Notes: a model not told the origin generated them from the sequence alone. DNA of 64,000 bases from Actinoplanes sp. NBC_00393 (GCF_036053395.1 NZ_CP107942.1:3128501-3192500), one strand, 5' to 3'; shown: positions 38,081 to 49,776, counted from the first letter of the stretch. A program made the numbers and translations.

Positions 38081-39307
38081 TCAGCGTACGAGTTCCGGCT
38101 CGATCGTCGGCTGCGGTTCCAGGTCGCGCAGCGCCCGCGCCAGCATCGCCACGACGCCGACGGCGAGCCAGACGACGGCCAGCACGACAGCGCCGGTCCG
38201 CGCGCCGGATCCGTCGACCAGCAGCGCCGCGCCGCCCATGCCGATCGCCGGCGCCAGGGTGAGGATCGAGTTCTGCAGGCCCATCACCCGCCCCCGCATC
38301 GCGTCCGGGATCCGCTCGACCATCAGCACACCCATCAGGCTGCCGAACAGGCCGTTGCCGAACCCGACGAGGGCCGCGGCGCCGAGCACGAGCCACGGGC
38401 CGGCCAGTGTCGCCATCGCGCCGAACCCGGCGATCGTGATCAGCAACCCGGTCCGGAACCAGGTCCGCCGCCGGCCCCGGCCGCCCGCCGCGGCATAGAT
38501 TCCGCCGCCGGCGAGCAGGCCGACCGCGAGCGCGCTGAGCACCAGGCCGAGCATCTCGGGCCGCTGCTGCAGGGTGAAGTAGACCGGCAGAACCAGCGCC
38601 TGGAAGCCGGCCAGCACCACGACCAGACCGACGCTGAGCAGCGTGGTGGTCAGCAGGAACGGCGAACGCACCAGCGTGTGCCAGCCGTCGCGCAGCACCA
38701 CCCGCCGCGGACCCGTCCCGGCCTCGGCCGCCGGGATCGCGCCCGCGGCACGCGGAATGATCATCGTGACGGCCGCGGCCGCCGCCGACGTCGCGGCGGT
38801 GACCCACAGAACGGTGACGCCGTCGAAGGCCGCGATCAGCGCCGCACCGGCCGCCGGCCCGATCAGCAGGACCGCCGCGCCGAGCGCCTCGCGCAGCCCC
38901 AGCAGCCGCTCGGCGCTGATCCGCCCGGCCCTGACGATGCCCGGGATCATCGCCTCGCGGGCGGTCATCCCCGGTACGTCACCGAACGACCCGATCACCG
39001 CGAACAGCACGAACCAGCCCAGCGCGAGCCCGACCGTCGCGTCCAGCAGCGGCAGCGCGGCGATCGAGAGCGCCGAGATCACATCGGTGATCACCGACGC
39101 GGTCCGCCGGTTGATCCGGTCGATGACGACGCCCATGACCAGGCCGGCGACGGCCGCGGGCAGCGCCGAGGCGACGGCGACGGCGCCGGTGGCGAGCACG
39201 CTGCCGGTGGTCTGGAGCACGAGCAGGGGCAGCACGACCCCGGCGATGGAGTTGCCCAGCAGGGACAGGACGTAGGAGGCGAGGTACGCCGACGACACGC
39301 GGTTCAT
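38081..39307 (-). CDS. MFS transporter (MFS_3/EntS-like) paired with MerR regulator
   Basis: This 408-aa protein from ATG 39307 has 12 helices in the EntS-like layout (SYVLSLLGNSIAGVVLPLLVLQTTGSV; VIDRINRRTASVITD). It precedes the MerR gene by 16 bp. Upstream, TTGACC (39344-39339, minus strand) with a dyad of CC..GACG/CGTC..GG (39322-39340) resembles a MerR-activated promoter. Exporter for a small hydrophobic or siderophore-like compound. Confidence 0.87.
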   Translation of the reverse strand: MNRVSSAYLASYVLSLLGNSIAGVVLPLLVLQTTGSVLATGAVAVASALPAAVAGLVMGVVIDRINRRTASVITDVISALSIAALPLLDATVGLALGWFVLFAVIGSFGDVPGMTAREAMIPGIVRAGRISAERLLGLREALGAAVLLIGPAAGAALIAAFDGVTVLWVTAATSAAAAAVTMIIPRAAGAIPAAEAGTGPRRVVLRDGWHTLVRSPFLLTTTLLSVGLVVVLAGFQALVLPVYFTLQQRPEMLGLVLSALAVGLLAGGGIYAAAGGRGRRRTWFRTGLLITIAGFGAMATLAGPWLVLGAAALVGFGNGLFGSLMGVLMVERIPDAMRGRVMGLQNSILTLAPAIGMGGAALLVDGSGARTGAVVLAVVWLAVGVVAMLARALRDLEPQPTIEPELVR

Positions 39308-39358
39308 GCGTGCATCGCAAACCATGACGTCGCGTCGGGGTCAAACGATCGCGGTGGT

Positions 39359-39739
39359 TCAGATGGTGATCACGATGCCGATGCCCGGTGGGCGCTTGAT
39401 GCGCAGGATCTTCGAGAACCAGGCGCCGATGCGGGCGGTGACGTAGCGGCGCGCCAGCAGGCGGCGTGCGTTCTCGGTCTCCGACGGTGGCAGGAGCATG
39501 GCGGTGCCGCGGACCGGCTGGGCGTCCGGGGCGACCTTGCCCCGGATGTCGCAGGCCACGATCTCGACCTCGGGGTTGCGGCGGATGCGTTTGACCTTGC
39601 CGGCGTCGGCGACCGAGACGGTGGTCACGGTGTCGCCCTCGGCCACGTGCCAGACCGGGGTCGCGACCGGGGTGCCGTCCTTGCGGTAGGTGGTCAGGCT
39701 GATCTGCTTACTGGCGGCGATCTGCGCGGGGACAGGCGT
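39359..39739 (-). pseudogene. PPOX-class flavin/F420 oxidoreductase that has lost its start codon
   Basis: The homologous frame runs TPVPAQIAASKQISLTTYRK, DGTPVATPVWHVAEGD and ends KRPPGIGIVITI, an otherwise complete PPOX-class F420/FMN-dependent oxidoreductase of about 127 residues. At its very first codons the sequence switches to the right end of the TnpB element: back to the TnpB stop (39773-39775) the frame has no ATG, GTG or TTG. The next internal start (GTG before AEGD, near residue 32) would drop the first strands. The insertion thus removed start and promoter. Confidence 0.75.
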
Positions 39740-39746
39740 GACTGCT

Positions 39747-39766
39747 CCCCGTCCTGAAGGACGGGG
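39747..39766 (-). ncRNA. Right-end hairpin, probable 3' part of the TnpB guide RNA (omega RNA)
   Basis: Stem CCCCGTCC/GGACGGGG with a 4-nt loop. In characterised IS200/IS605 systems the omega RNA scaffold overlaps the 3' end of tnpB and the right end, and the bases directly downstream act as guide. By analogy the guide here would start at about 39740 and read into the PPOX gene. Inference from the family. Confidence 0.55.
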
Positions 39767-39772
39767 CTTCGC

Positions 39773-40966
39773 CTAAACCTTGACGGGTTCGGGCTGAGAC
39801 GCCAGCCCGCGTCTCAATACGTTGATCGCGCCGACGATGTCGGCGTGGTCGGTGTAGCCGCAGCCCTGGCAGGTGAATTCGGCTTGGGTGCGGCGGTTCT
39901 GTTTCGCGGCGTGCCCGCACTCGGGGCAGGTTTGGGAGGTGTGGGCAGCGTCCACGGGAATCGTGGTCCGTCCGGCGCTTTCAGCCTTGGCGGTCAGGAT
40001 TCGCAGGAACGCAGCCCAGCCCGCGTCCAGGATGCTCTTGTTCAGCCCGGACTTCTGGGCCACGTTGGTACCCGGCTCCGTCACTGTCCCGGACGCCGAG
40101 CGGGTCATGTTGTCGATGCGCAGCTTCTCGTGGGCGATCACATCGTGGGCGCGGACCAGCGTGAGGGCGCTCTTGTGGTGGAAGTCGGCGCGCTGCCGGC
40201 GGATCTTGGTGTGGATCGCCGTAACCTTCGCGCGGGCTTTCACCCGGTTGTTCGACCCGCGCTGCTTACGGGCGAGGGCCTGCTGCGCGGTGGCCAGCTC
40301 GCCCGCCATCGTCTTGACGAACCGGGGGTTCGGCTCGTGCCGGCCGTCGCTGGTGGTCAGAAACGATACGACACCCATGTCGATCCCGGCCTTGCTGCCG
40401 GTCTGCGGCAGTGTCAGGGCGGGCACGTCATCGCACGACAGCACCACGTACAGGCGCTTGCCCGCACGTTTGAGCGTGATCGTCTTGACCCGGCCCTCGA
40501 CCTTGCGATGCGCGCGGACTTTGATGTGCCCGATGCCTTGCAGGTAGACCCGGGTGTGATCGCTGTCCGGGGTGGAGTTCCACCGGCACGCGTCACCGTC
40601 TTTCGGCCACTGCACCGAATCGAACCGGCCGCGACCTTTGAACCGCGGATAGCCCGGCGCCTGCCCGGCTTTCACCCGGCGGAAGAAACCGTCGAACGCC
40701 TTGCTCAACCGCCGCAAGGTGGCCTGCTGCGACGAGAACGACCATCGGCCTTGTCCTTGCAGGTCGGCGCGGCGGATCTCCTTGAGCTGTCCGGACTGCT
40801 GCCCGTAGCGGATCGTCACCCCCGCCCTGCGATACGCGGTCCGCCGTTCCTCCAGGGCCGCGTTATACAAGATCCGGTGATCCTCGATGCAGGCAAACGC
40901 CCGCTGCACCTGCCCCGAAGTGGGACGCAACAGGAACACGTACGCACGCCGCGCCACCTCGCCCAC
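39773..40966 (-). CDS. tnpB: TnpB RNA-guided nuclease of an IS200/IS605-type element
   Basis: This 397-aa protein has an N-terminal helix-turn-helix/OB-like region (RRAYVFLLRPTSGQVQRAF), then a split RuvC nuclease: Asp196 in GIDMGV, Glu280 in HEKLRI and Asp376 in HADIVGAIN. A zinc ribbon CPECGH...CQGCGY lies before the third motif. All catalytic residues are intact, so DNA cleavage guided by an omega RNA is plausible. GTG 40966 is the longest start; GTG 40957 with a GGGG-rich leader is possible. Such nucleases preserve the element by cutting empty donor sites. Confidence 0.92.
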   Translation of the reverse strand: MGEVARRAYVFLLRPTSGQVQRAFACIEDHRILYNAALEERRTAYRRAGVTIRYGQQSGQLKEIRRADLQGQGRWSFSSQQATLRRLSKAFDGFFRRVKAGQAPGYPRFKGRGRFDSVQWPKDGDACRWNSTPDSDHTRVYLQGIGHIKVRAHRKVEGRVKTITLKRAGKRLYVVLSCDDVPALTLPQTGSKAGIDMGVVSFLTTSDGRHEPNPRFVKTMAGELATAQQALARKQRGSNNRVKARAKVTAIHTKIRRQRADFHHKSALTLVRAHDVIAHEKLRIDNMTRSASGTVTEPGTNVAQKSGLNKSILDAGWAAFLRILTAKAESAGRTTIPVDAAHTSQTCPECGHAAKQNRRTQAEFTCQGCGYTDHADIVGAINVLRRGLASQPEPVKV

Positions 40967-41322
40967 CCCTTTTCTGAGACGATCCTGGCCCTGAACCTAG
41001 CGGCCGGGTACGACATTTAGCTTTGATGTTGGGCCTTGAAGATCGATTCGGGGCTTCGTAGGGTGCGTCGGGTCGGGTTCCTCCGGTACGGCTCGGTATA
41101 CGACTGGTAGCACCGCTTCGCGGTGACTCCTGAGGATTGATCGTTCGGCTGGTAGGGCCGCCCGGCGCACGTGATCCCTGTTCGGGAACCCGCGGCCGCG
41201 GAAGCGAGTTTCGATGGACCGCTGCTACCGAATGTCTGGATGGCACACCCCTGCGGAGGGTGCGCGGCGAGTCGTGACGAAGGCTTCCCGACCGTGATGG
41301 ACGCCCACGATGGGGAGGTGAT
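40967..41322 (+). ncRNA. Non-coding stretch between tnpB and IS110 transposase, candidate bridge RNA
   Basis: No gene is seen in these 355 bp. They include the left end of the TnpB element and the left non-coding end of the IS110 element. In IS110 (not IS1111) elements the bridge RNA, which pairs with target and donor DNA, is transcribed from this upstream segment. Hairpins compatible with this: CACCGC-TTC-GCGGTG (41111-41125) and a CACCC/GGGTG stem around 41247-41265. Extent and loops cannot be defined without related copies. Confidence 0.5.
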
Positions 41323-42735
41323 GTGCGGCTGCGTTTGGGTGTCGACGTGGCATGCAAGGCGGCACACCAGGTGAGCTGCACCGACGAGACCGGCCATTTC
41401 CTGTTCTCCGGCCGCAGGTTCCGGACCACCGTCGACGAGCTGGAGAAACTGTGGGCGAGCCTGCCGGCCGCCGATGAGGTACTGGTCGTGCTGGAACCCA
41501 CCCGCAACGCCTGGGTGCCGCTGGCCGCGTGGCTACGCGCCCGCGGCGCGAAGGTCGCGTTGGTGCCGCCGGAACAGTCGGCTGACCTGCGCGACTACTA
41601 CCACAAACACACCAAGAACGACCGGCTCGACTCCCGGATGCTGGCCCGGCTGCCGCTGCTGCACCCCGAAGGACTCCGAGTCCTCGGCGACGATGAACTC
41701 GGCCCCGCCGACCCGCTACGACGCGCCACCCGCCGGCGCCGCTCGCTGGTGAAACGGCGCACGGCCACCTACGCACGCATCGACGCGCTGCTGGAACTGC
41801 TCGGACCGCACTGGGCCGACGCCCTCAACACCGGCGAGTACGGCAAGACCGCCCTCACGCTCCTGGAACGCACCGGCGCCGACCCGCACGCCCTCAAACG
41901 CCTCGGCCGTAAACGGCTGACCGCCCTACTCGTGCGGGCCAGCCGCGGCCAGTGGCGGGACGAGCACGCCGACCGGATCCTGCACGCCGCCGAACAGAGC
42001 CTGCGACTGTGGGCCGCCGGCGGCCTGGACTTCACCGAACTCGCCGCCGACCTGACCGGCGAGGCCCGCCTCGCCCTGCAACTCAGTGCTGAGATCGACG
42101 GCCTCGACGACCGCATCGATGTGCTCTACGACGACGCCGACCCCACCGGCATCCTGCTGTCGGCTCCCGGGCTGGGCGTCACCTCCGCCGCGACCATCCT
42201 GGCCGGACTCGGTGACCCCGACCGGTTCGCCACCCTGGCCGGGGTCCGCGCGTTCACCGGCCTGGTCCCCAAACTCGACGAGTCCGGCACCAGCAGCCGC
42301 TACGGACCACCCACCAAAGCCGGCGACCCCGCCCTACGCGAAGCCCTGTTCAACGCCGCCGACCGGGCCCGCAAAACCGACCCCACCCTGGCCGCCCGGT
42401 ATCACCGCCTGGTCACCCAGGCCGGCAAACACCACAACTCCGCCGTCTGCACCCTCGCCGCCGTGCTCGTCACCCGGCTGGCCGCCTGCTGGCGCAACCG
42501 CACGCCCTACCAACTGCACGACGTCGACGCCCGGCCGATCACCGCAACCGAGGGCCGCACCATCTGCGCAACCCGCTACCAGGTCACCGATGCCAACCGC
42601 GCCCGCAACCGGCCCCAACGTGCCGCGCAGCGGCAGAAACAAGGAACAGGCCGACGCAGTAAGGAGTCGCGAAGCGCTCCAGCAGCCGGCCCGTCCACAG
42701 ACCACATTAACCACCCGTCGGCGGCTTGACATCCG
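41020..42735 (+). mobile_element. IS110-family insertion sequence (approximate ends)
   Basis: A single-gene element with a 300-bp upstream non-coding region and a short downstream end, as expected for the IS110 group. IS110 elements usually lack terminal inverted repeats and make little or no target duplication, so the exact ends are not visible. It lies between the TnpB element and the 3' end of a methyltransferase gene. Confidence 0.75.
41323..42729 (+). CDS. IS110-family DEDD recombinase/transposase
   Basis: This 468-aa protein starts at GTG 41323 after GGGGAGG. The N-terminal RuvC-like DEDD domain shows LGVDVAC (Asp8), VVLEPTRNAW (Glu) and KNDRLDSRML (Asp pair). The C-terminal Tnp20 domain carries LSAPGLGVTSAATILAGLGD and ESGTSSRYGPPTKAGDPALREAL with the serine involved in strand exchange. 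About 60 residues beyond the usual length form a polar tail (QRQKQGTGRRSKESRS). Appears intact. Confidence 0.93.
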   Translation: MRLRLGVDVACKAAHQVSCTDETGHFLFSGRRFRTTVDELEKLWASLPAADEVLVVLEPTRNAWVPLAAWLRARGAKVALVPPEQSADLRDYYHKHTKNDRLDSRMLARLPLLHPEGLRVLGDDELGPADPLRRATRRRRSLVKRRTATYARIDALLELLGPHWADALNTGEYGKTALTLLERTGADPHALKRLGRKRLTALLVRASRGQWRDEHADRILHAAEQSLRLWAAGGLDFTELAADLTGEARLALQLSAEIDGLDDRIDVLYDDADPTGILLSAPGLGVTSAATILAGLGDPDRFATLAGVRAFTGLVPKLDESGTSSRYGPPTKAGDPALREALFNAADRARKTDPTLAARYHRLVTQAGKHHNSAVCTLAAVLVTRLAACWRNRTPYQLHDVDARPITATEGRTICATRYQVTDANRARNRPQRAAQRQKQGTGRRSKESRSAPAAGPSTDHINHPSAA

Positions 42736-43590
42736 TTAGGAACTCAACAACGGCCCCTGGCATGCCCGGCGAGGATTCACCACCGCCCTGAAGGACGGCG
42801 TACCCTCCTCGCATGCCGATGGCCGATTCGCGGTCAGCCGTGCGGTCCACAGGTCCTCGACCGGCCACTTCCCCGCCCACTCAGCCGTGGCGATGTCGTA
42901 GTACTCGTGTGTCTCGGCGTCGTCGGTGGCGTACAGCTCGTGGAGGCCTTCGACGGCGAACCCGCTGGCGCGCAGGATGCGGATCCATTCGCCGTGACTG
43001 GGATGGAACTCGAACCCGCCGCCCGGCCACTGCAGCCGGAAGGTTCCCTTCTGCGGCCGCAGCAGCCGCTCCCCCGCGTGTCCGCCGTCCTCGGGCACAC
43101 AGAGCATCGCCTGGACGCTGTTGGTCAGGAACACCAGCCGCCCGCCGGGCCGCAGCAGGCGGGCCGCCTCCGGGATCCAGCGTTCCGGGTCGCACCAGAC
43201 GCACGCCCCGTACTCGCTGACGGCCAGATCGAAGGAGCCGTCCGGCAGCGGAACATCCTCGGCGTTCGCCTCGACCAGCGGAAACGACAGCCCGAACTCC
43301 TGCTGGCAGCGCCGGGCGGTATCCAGCTGCGCAGGTGTCAGATCAACGCCGACCGGTCGCGCGCCCAGTCTGGCCAGCCACGCGGAGACGTACGCGGTGC
43401 CGCAGCCGAGCTCGACGACGTCCAGGCCGGCGACGTCACCGAGTACGCGCAACCGCCGCTCGGAGTTGCCGAAAAGCCCCCAGGCGAAGTCCTCGGCCGC
43501 CCACGCCTGACGGGCGCGCGCGTCGGTGAACTGCTCGTTGACGATGGTCCACAGCGCGCGGTTGACGGCGAGCTCATCGGAGTCAAGCAT
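42736..43590 (-). CDS. Class I SAM-dependent methyltransferase with insertion-derived C-terminus
   Basis: This 284-aa protein starts at ATG 43590. It has a Methyltransf_11-type core: VVELGCGTAYVSAWLARLGARPVGVDLTPAQLD (SAM-binding), EANAEDVPLPDGSFDLAVSEYG and AARLLRPGGRLVFLTNS. The recognisable protein ends at WPVEDLWTAR; the last 32 residues (starting LTANRPSACEEG) are read from transposon-end DNA next to the IS110 element. Probably still functional. Substrate unknown; proximity to the PdxH/PhzG and enolase genes on the same strand may be meaningful. Confidence 0.85.
   Translation of the reverse strand: MLDSDELAVNRALWTIVNEQFTDARARQAWAAEDFAWGLFGNSERRLRVLGDVAGLDVVELGCGTAYVSAWLARLGARPVGVDLTPAQLDTARRCQQEFGLSFPLVEANAEDVPLPDGSFDLAVSEYGACVWCDPERWIPEAARLLRPGGRLVFLTNSVQAMLCVPEDGGHAGERLLRPQKGTFRLQWPGGGFEFHPSHGEWIRILRASGFAVEGLHELYATDDAETHEYYDIATAEWAGKWPVEDLWTARLTANRPSACEEGTPSFRAVVNPRRACQGPLLSS
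42783..42798 (-). repeat. Solitary IS200/IS605-type right-end hairpin
   Basis: Stem CCGTCC/GGGCGG (minus strand, one G-U pair) with a TTCA loop, nearly the same as the core of the hairpin ending the TnpB element (39747-39766) and in the same orientation. No tnpB is attached. Likely a relic end of an earlier insertion into the methyltransferase 3' end. Confidence 0.5.
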
Positions 43591-43667
43591 CAGTCGGGGC
43601 CACCTCCTCCGGCCCACTGTCGCAGGCGGACCGGGCGAGCCCGTCATCCGTCACGGACGATCCGCGG

Positions 43668-46567
<2,900 letters not shown>

Positions 46568-46583
<16 letters not shown>

Positions 46584-47632
46584 GCGCGGGTCTCGCTGGC
46601 TTTGACGGCCACCCACAGTTCCCGGCCCGGTTCCAGGTGCAGTTGGGTGGCGGCGGCCGGGGTGATGTCGGCGGCCACGGTGATCGGGCCGTCCAGGCGG
46701 ACCCGCAGGTTGTCGCCGTGACGCTGGATGTCGGCGAGCACGGCCGGCCAGGTGTTGCGCGGGCTGCCGTCCGGCTGGTGCGGGTGCAGGGCGACCGCGG
46801 CCGGTGGGAACGCCACGAATGCTTCGCCGTGCACGGTGTCGGTGGTGGTGAGCGTGAAGTCGCCGGTGAGCGCGACGGTGTGCCCGTCGGCTTTGCCGCG
46901 GTAGAGGTTGAGGCCGACGAGGCGGGCCACGTAGTCGGTGCGGGGCCGGGCGGTGATGGTGGCGGCGTCGCCCTCCTGCACGACCCGGCCGTGTTCGACG
47001 ATGACCAGGCGGTCGGCGAGGACCAGGGCGTCGAGCGGGTCGTGCGTGACCAGCAGCGTCGCACCCGGGTGCGCGGCGAGGTGTTTGTTCAGCTCAGCGC
47101 GGGTCTCCAGGCGGGTGCGCGCGTCCAGCGCGGCGAGTGGCTCGTCGAGCAGCAGCAGGACGGGGTCGACCGCGAGGGCCCGGGCCAGGGCGACCCGCTG
47201 CGCCTGCCCGCCGGAGAGCTGGCGGGGTCTGCGGCGGCCGTGTTCGGCCAGGCCGACCCGGTCCAGCCAGCGGTTGGCGATGCCGTGTGCGGTGCGCCGG
47301 TCGACGCCGTGCCGGCGGGGGCCGAAGGCCACGTTGTCGCGGGCGCTCAGGTGCGGGAACAGCAGGTAGTCCTGGAAGACCACGCCGATCGGGCGGTCCT
47401 CCGGCGGCGTCCACACCCGGGCGTCGGGCCGGTCCAGTTCGCGTCCGTCGAGGGTGAGCTGCCCGGCGGAGAGCGGGGTGAGCCCGGCCAGCGCGCGCAG
47501 GGCGGTGGTCTTGCCGGCGCCGTTCGGTCCGAGCAGCGCCACTGTTTCGCCGCGGTGGATGCGCAGGTCGATGTCGAGCTGGAACGTGCCGCGCTGCACC
47601 ACGAGCCGGGAGTCGAGCAGAAGGTCGGTCAT
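46568..47632 (-). CDS. modC: Molybdate ABC transporter ATPase
   Basis: This 354-aa protein has an N-terminal ABC domain with Walker A GPNGAGKTT, signature LSGGQAQRVALARAL, Walker B LLLLDEPLAALD and switch VTHDPLDAL. A C-terminal regulatory segment with a TOBE/Mop-like fold (GDNLRVRLDGPITVAADITP) follows. Last gene of the regulator-modA-modB-modC operon, with ATGA overlap to modB. It powers molybdate import, presumably for molybdenum-cofactor enzymes. Confidence 0.9.
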
Positions 47633-48441
47633 GGCGAGGTCAACCACTTGTCGCGCAGGGCGGCGAGGATCGTGACCGACACCGCCAGCAGGATGAGACT
47701 GAGCACGACGGCGCCTTCCAGGTCGCCGCTCTCCATGGTCTGGTAGACGGCCAGCGGCATCGTCTGGGTGATCCCCGGGAAGTTGCCGGCGAACGTGATC
47801 GTCGCGCCGAACTCCCCCAGCGCCCGCGCCCAGCACAGCACCGCGCCGGCCGCGATCCCCGGTGCGACCAGCGGCAACGTGACGTGGGTGAAGCTGGTCC
47901 AGCGGGAGGCGCCGAGGGTGGCGGCGGCTTCCTCGTAGCGGGTGTCGGCGCCGCGCAGCGCGCCTTCGACCGCGATCACCAGGAACGGCAGGGCCACGAA
48001 CGCCTCCGCGATCACTACTCCGGCGGTGGTGAACGGCAGGGTGATCCCGAATGTGCTGTCGAGCCACTGCCCGACCAGGCCGCGGCGGCCGAGCGCGAGC
48101 AGCAGCGCGATGCCGCCGACCACCGGCGGCAGCACCAGCGGCACGGTGATCAGCGCCCGGACCAGGCGCCGCCCGGGGAACTCGACGCGGGCCAGCAGCC
48201 AGGCCAGCGGCACGCCGAGCACGAGACACGCCGCGGTGGCGAGGGTCGAGGTGAGCAGGGACAGCTTCAGCGCCTGCGCCACCTCCGGCTCGGCGAGCCG
48301 TTGCGGCAGCGTCGACCACGGGGTCCGGGCCAGCAGCCCGGCCAGCGGCAGGATCAGGAAGATCAACCCCACAACTGCGGGCAACAGCAGGGGTACGGGT
48401 ACGCGCGCGCCGGTTCCCGGACGCCGGATGGTCGTCGTCAC
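47629..48441 (-). CDS. modB: Molybdate ABC transporter permease
   Basis: This 270-aa protein starts at GTG 48441 (VTTTIRRPGTGAR), 5 nt after modA. It has about six membrane helices and the EAA motif EEAAATLGASRWTSFTHVTLPLVAPGI plus GEFGATITFAGNFPGITQTMP, which is characteristic of ModB. It forms the homodimeric pore for molybdate. Confidence 0.92.
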   Translation of the reverse strand: MTTTIRRPGTGARVPVPLLLPAVVGLIFLILPLAGLLARTPWSTLPQRLAEPEVAQALKLSLLTSTLATAACLVLGVPLAWLLARVEFPGRRLVRALITVPLVLPPVVGGIALLLALGRRGLVGQWLDSTFGITLPFTTAGVVIAEAFVALPFLVIAVEGALRGADTRYEEAAATLGASRWTSFTHVTLPLVAPGIAAGAVLCWARALGEFGATITFAGNFPGITQTMPLAVYQTMESGDLEGAVVLSLILLAVSVTILAALRDKWLTSP

Positions 48442-48446
48442 TGTGC

Positions 48447-49235
48447 TCAGGGTGCCTGGAAGCCGGCATCGGTGAGCACCTTCGTGCCGTCGGCGGAGAG
48501 CACGTAGTCGAGGAACGCCTGAGCGCCGGCCGTGTTCTTGGCGTCCTTCAGCACCACGATCGGGTAGTCGTTGATCGCCTTGTCCGACTCCGGGAACTCG
48601 ACCGCGTCGACGTCGGCGGCGGCCGCCTTGGCGTCGGTGCGGTAGACCAGCGCTGCGTCCACCTCGCCCAGCTTCACCTTCGACAGCGCGGCCTTCACGT
48701 CCTGCTCCAGCGTCACCGGCGTGATCTTGGCAGCGGCGGCGTCGATCGCCGTCTTCGCGGCAGCGCCGCACGGCACCGCCTCGGCGCACAGCGCCACCTT
48801 CACGTCGGGCTTGGCCAGGTCGGCCAGTCCCTGGATGCCCTTCGGGTTGCCCTTGGCGACCGCGATGACCAGCTGGTTCTTCACGAACGTGGTCGGGGTG
48901 CCGGCGGCGTTGCCCGCGTCGGTCACGGCCGCCATCTGCTTCGGGGCGGCCGAGGCGAACACGTCGGCCGGGGCGCCCTCGTTGATCTGGGTGGCCAGCG
49001 CCGAGCTGCCCGCGAAGTTGAACGTCACGGTCGTACCCGGGTGCGCCTGCTCGAACTGTTTGCCGAGCGTGGTGAACGACTCGGTGAGCGAGGCCGCGGC
49101 GAAGACCGTCACCGCACCGGACACGGTTGCGCCGCTGCTCGGCGTACCCGATCCGGGGTTGTCGTCCCCGCTGCCGCCGCACGCGGCGATGCTCAGGGTG
49201 AGCAGCGCGGCGGCCGCGATCCGGAATGCTCTCAA
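48447..49235 (-). CDS. modA: Molybdate-binding lipoprotein, TTG start
   Basis: This 262-aa protein has a signal peptide and lipobox IAAC-GGSG, a Ser/Gly/Thr linker, then the ModA core: VTVFAAASLTESF, FAGSSALATQINEGAPADVFASA and CAEAVPCGAAAK. The first and second motifs supply the serine contacts to the oxyanion. TTG 49235 is chosen because GGGGAGG precedes it at correct spacing and its TTGA overlaps the stop of the upstream regulator gene. Confidence 0.92.
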   Translation of the reverse strand: MRAFRIAAAALLTLSIAACGGSGDDNPGSGTPSSGATVSGAVTVFAAASLTESFTTLGKQFEQAHPGTTVTFNFAGSSALATQINEGAPADVFASAAPKQMAAVTDAGNAAGTPTTFVKNQLVIAVAKGNPKGIQGLADLAKPDVKVALCAEAVPCGAAAKTAIDAAAAKITPVTLEQDVKAALSKVKLGEVDAALVYRTDAKAAAADVDAVEFPESDKAINDYPIVVLKDAKNTAGAQAFLDYVLSADGTKVLTDAGFQAP

Positions 49236-49654
49236 CTGGTCCTCCCCTTAGGTGCCGCGGCCGGGGCGGAACGCTCCACCACCACCGTGGTCGACTTGAT
49301 CACTGCCACGGCGACCGAACCGACCTTCAGATCGAGCTCGTCGACGGCTTCCCGGCTCATCAGCGACACCAGCCGGAACGGTCCGGCCTGAATGTCCACC
49401 TGCGCCATGACGGTGTCCTTGACCACGGCGGTGACGATCCCGCGCAGCCGGTTGCGTGCCGACGACTCCTCGGCCCGCTCGTCCACATCCGAGGCACGGG
49501 ACCGGACGAACGCGGCCAGTTCCACCCCGTCGATCACCCGGTGGCCGTGCTCGTCGCGGCCCGCCGGGAGCCGGCCGGCATCCACCCAGCGGCGGACCGT
49601 GTCCGCGCTGACCCCGAGCAGCTCCGCCGCCTCACCGATCCGAAACACCGTCAC
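49232..49654 (-). CDS. HTH-TOBE (ModE/Mop-like) molybdate-responsive protein
   Basis: This 140-aa protein from GTG 49654 has an N-terminal MerR/excisionase-like helix-turn-helix (FRIGEAAELLGVSADTVRRWVDAGRLPAG) and a C-terminal TOBE/Mop molybdate-binding domain (RLRGIVTAVVKDTVMAQVDIQ; SREAVDELDLKVGSVAVAVIKSTTVVV). First gene of the mod operon, overlapping modA by 4 bp. It probably senses intracellular molybdate and represses the operon, replacing ModE. Confidence 0.87.
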   Translation of the reverse strand: MTVFRIGEAAELLGVSADTVRRWVDAGRLPAGRDEHGHRVIDGVELAAFVRSRASDVDERAEESSARNRLRGIVTAVVKDTVMAQVDIQAGPFRLVSLMSREAVDELDLKVGSVAVAVIKSTTVVVERSAPAAAPKGRTS

Positions 49655-49776
49655 GGCGATCACTCTATCGGCCCCGCAGGTAAGAGGGGCATTCCGGTGA
49701 TGCGATTCGCACATGCGGCCGCAAAACCGTGTTCCACGCCGTAGATGCGCTGAGATAGCACCTCGCTTGGACCTGA

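Larger units (their letters stand above)
39740..41016 (-). mobile_element. IS200/IS605-type element carrying tnpB only (approximate ends)
   Basis: The element holds tnpB and, 6 nt past its stop, a perfect hairpin with 8-bp stem and TGAA loop (39747-39766) typical of IS200/IS605 right ends. No Y1 transposase (tnpA) is present, as in IS1341-like elements that depend on TnpA in trans. The right end abuts the beheaded PPOX gene. The left end must lie in 40967-41020 but cannot be fixed by eye. IS605 transposition makes no target duplication. Confidence 0.75.

Noticed and set aside
49655-49776. Molybdenum-cofactor riboswitch before the mod operon
   Set aside because: The leader is too short and no conserved fold is visible; a TOBE regulator already explains control.
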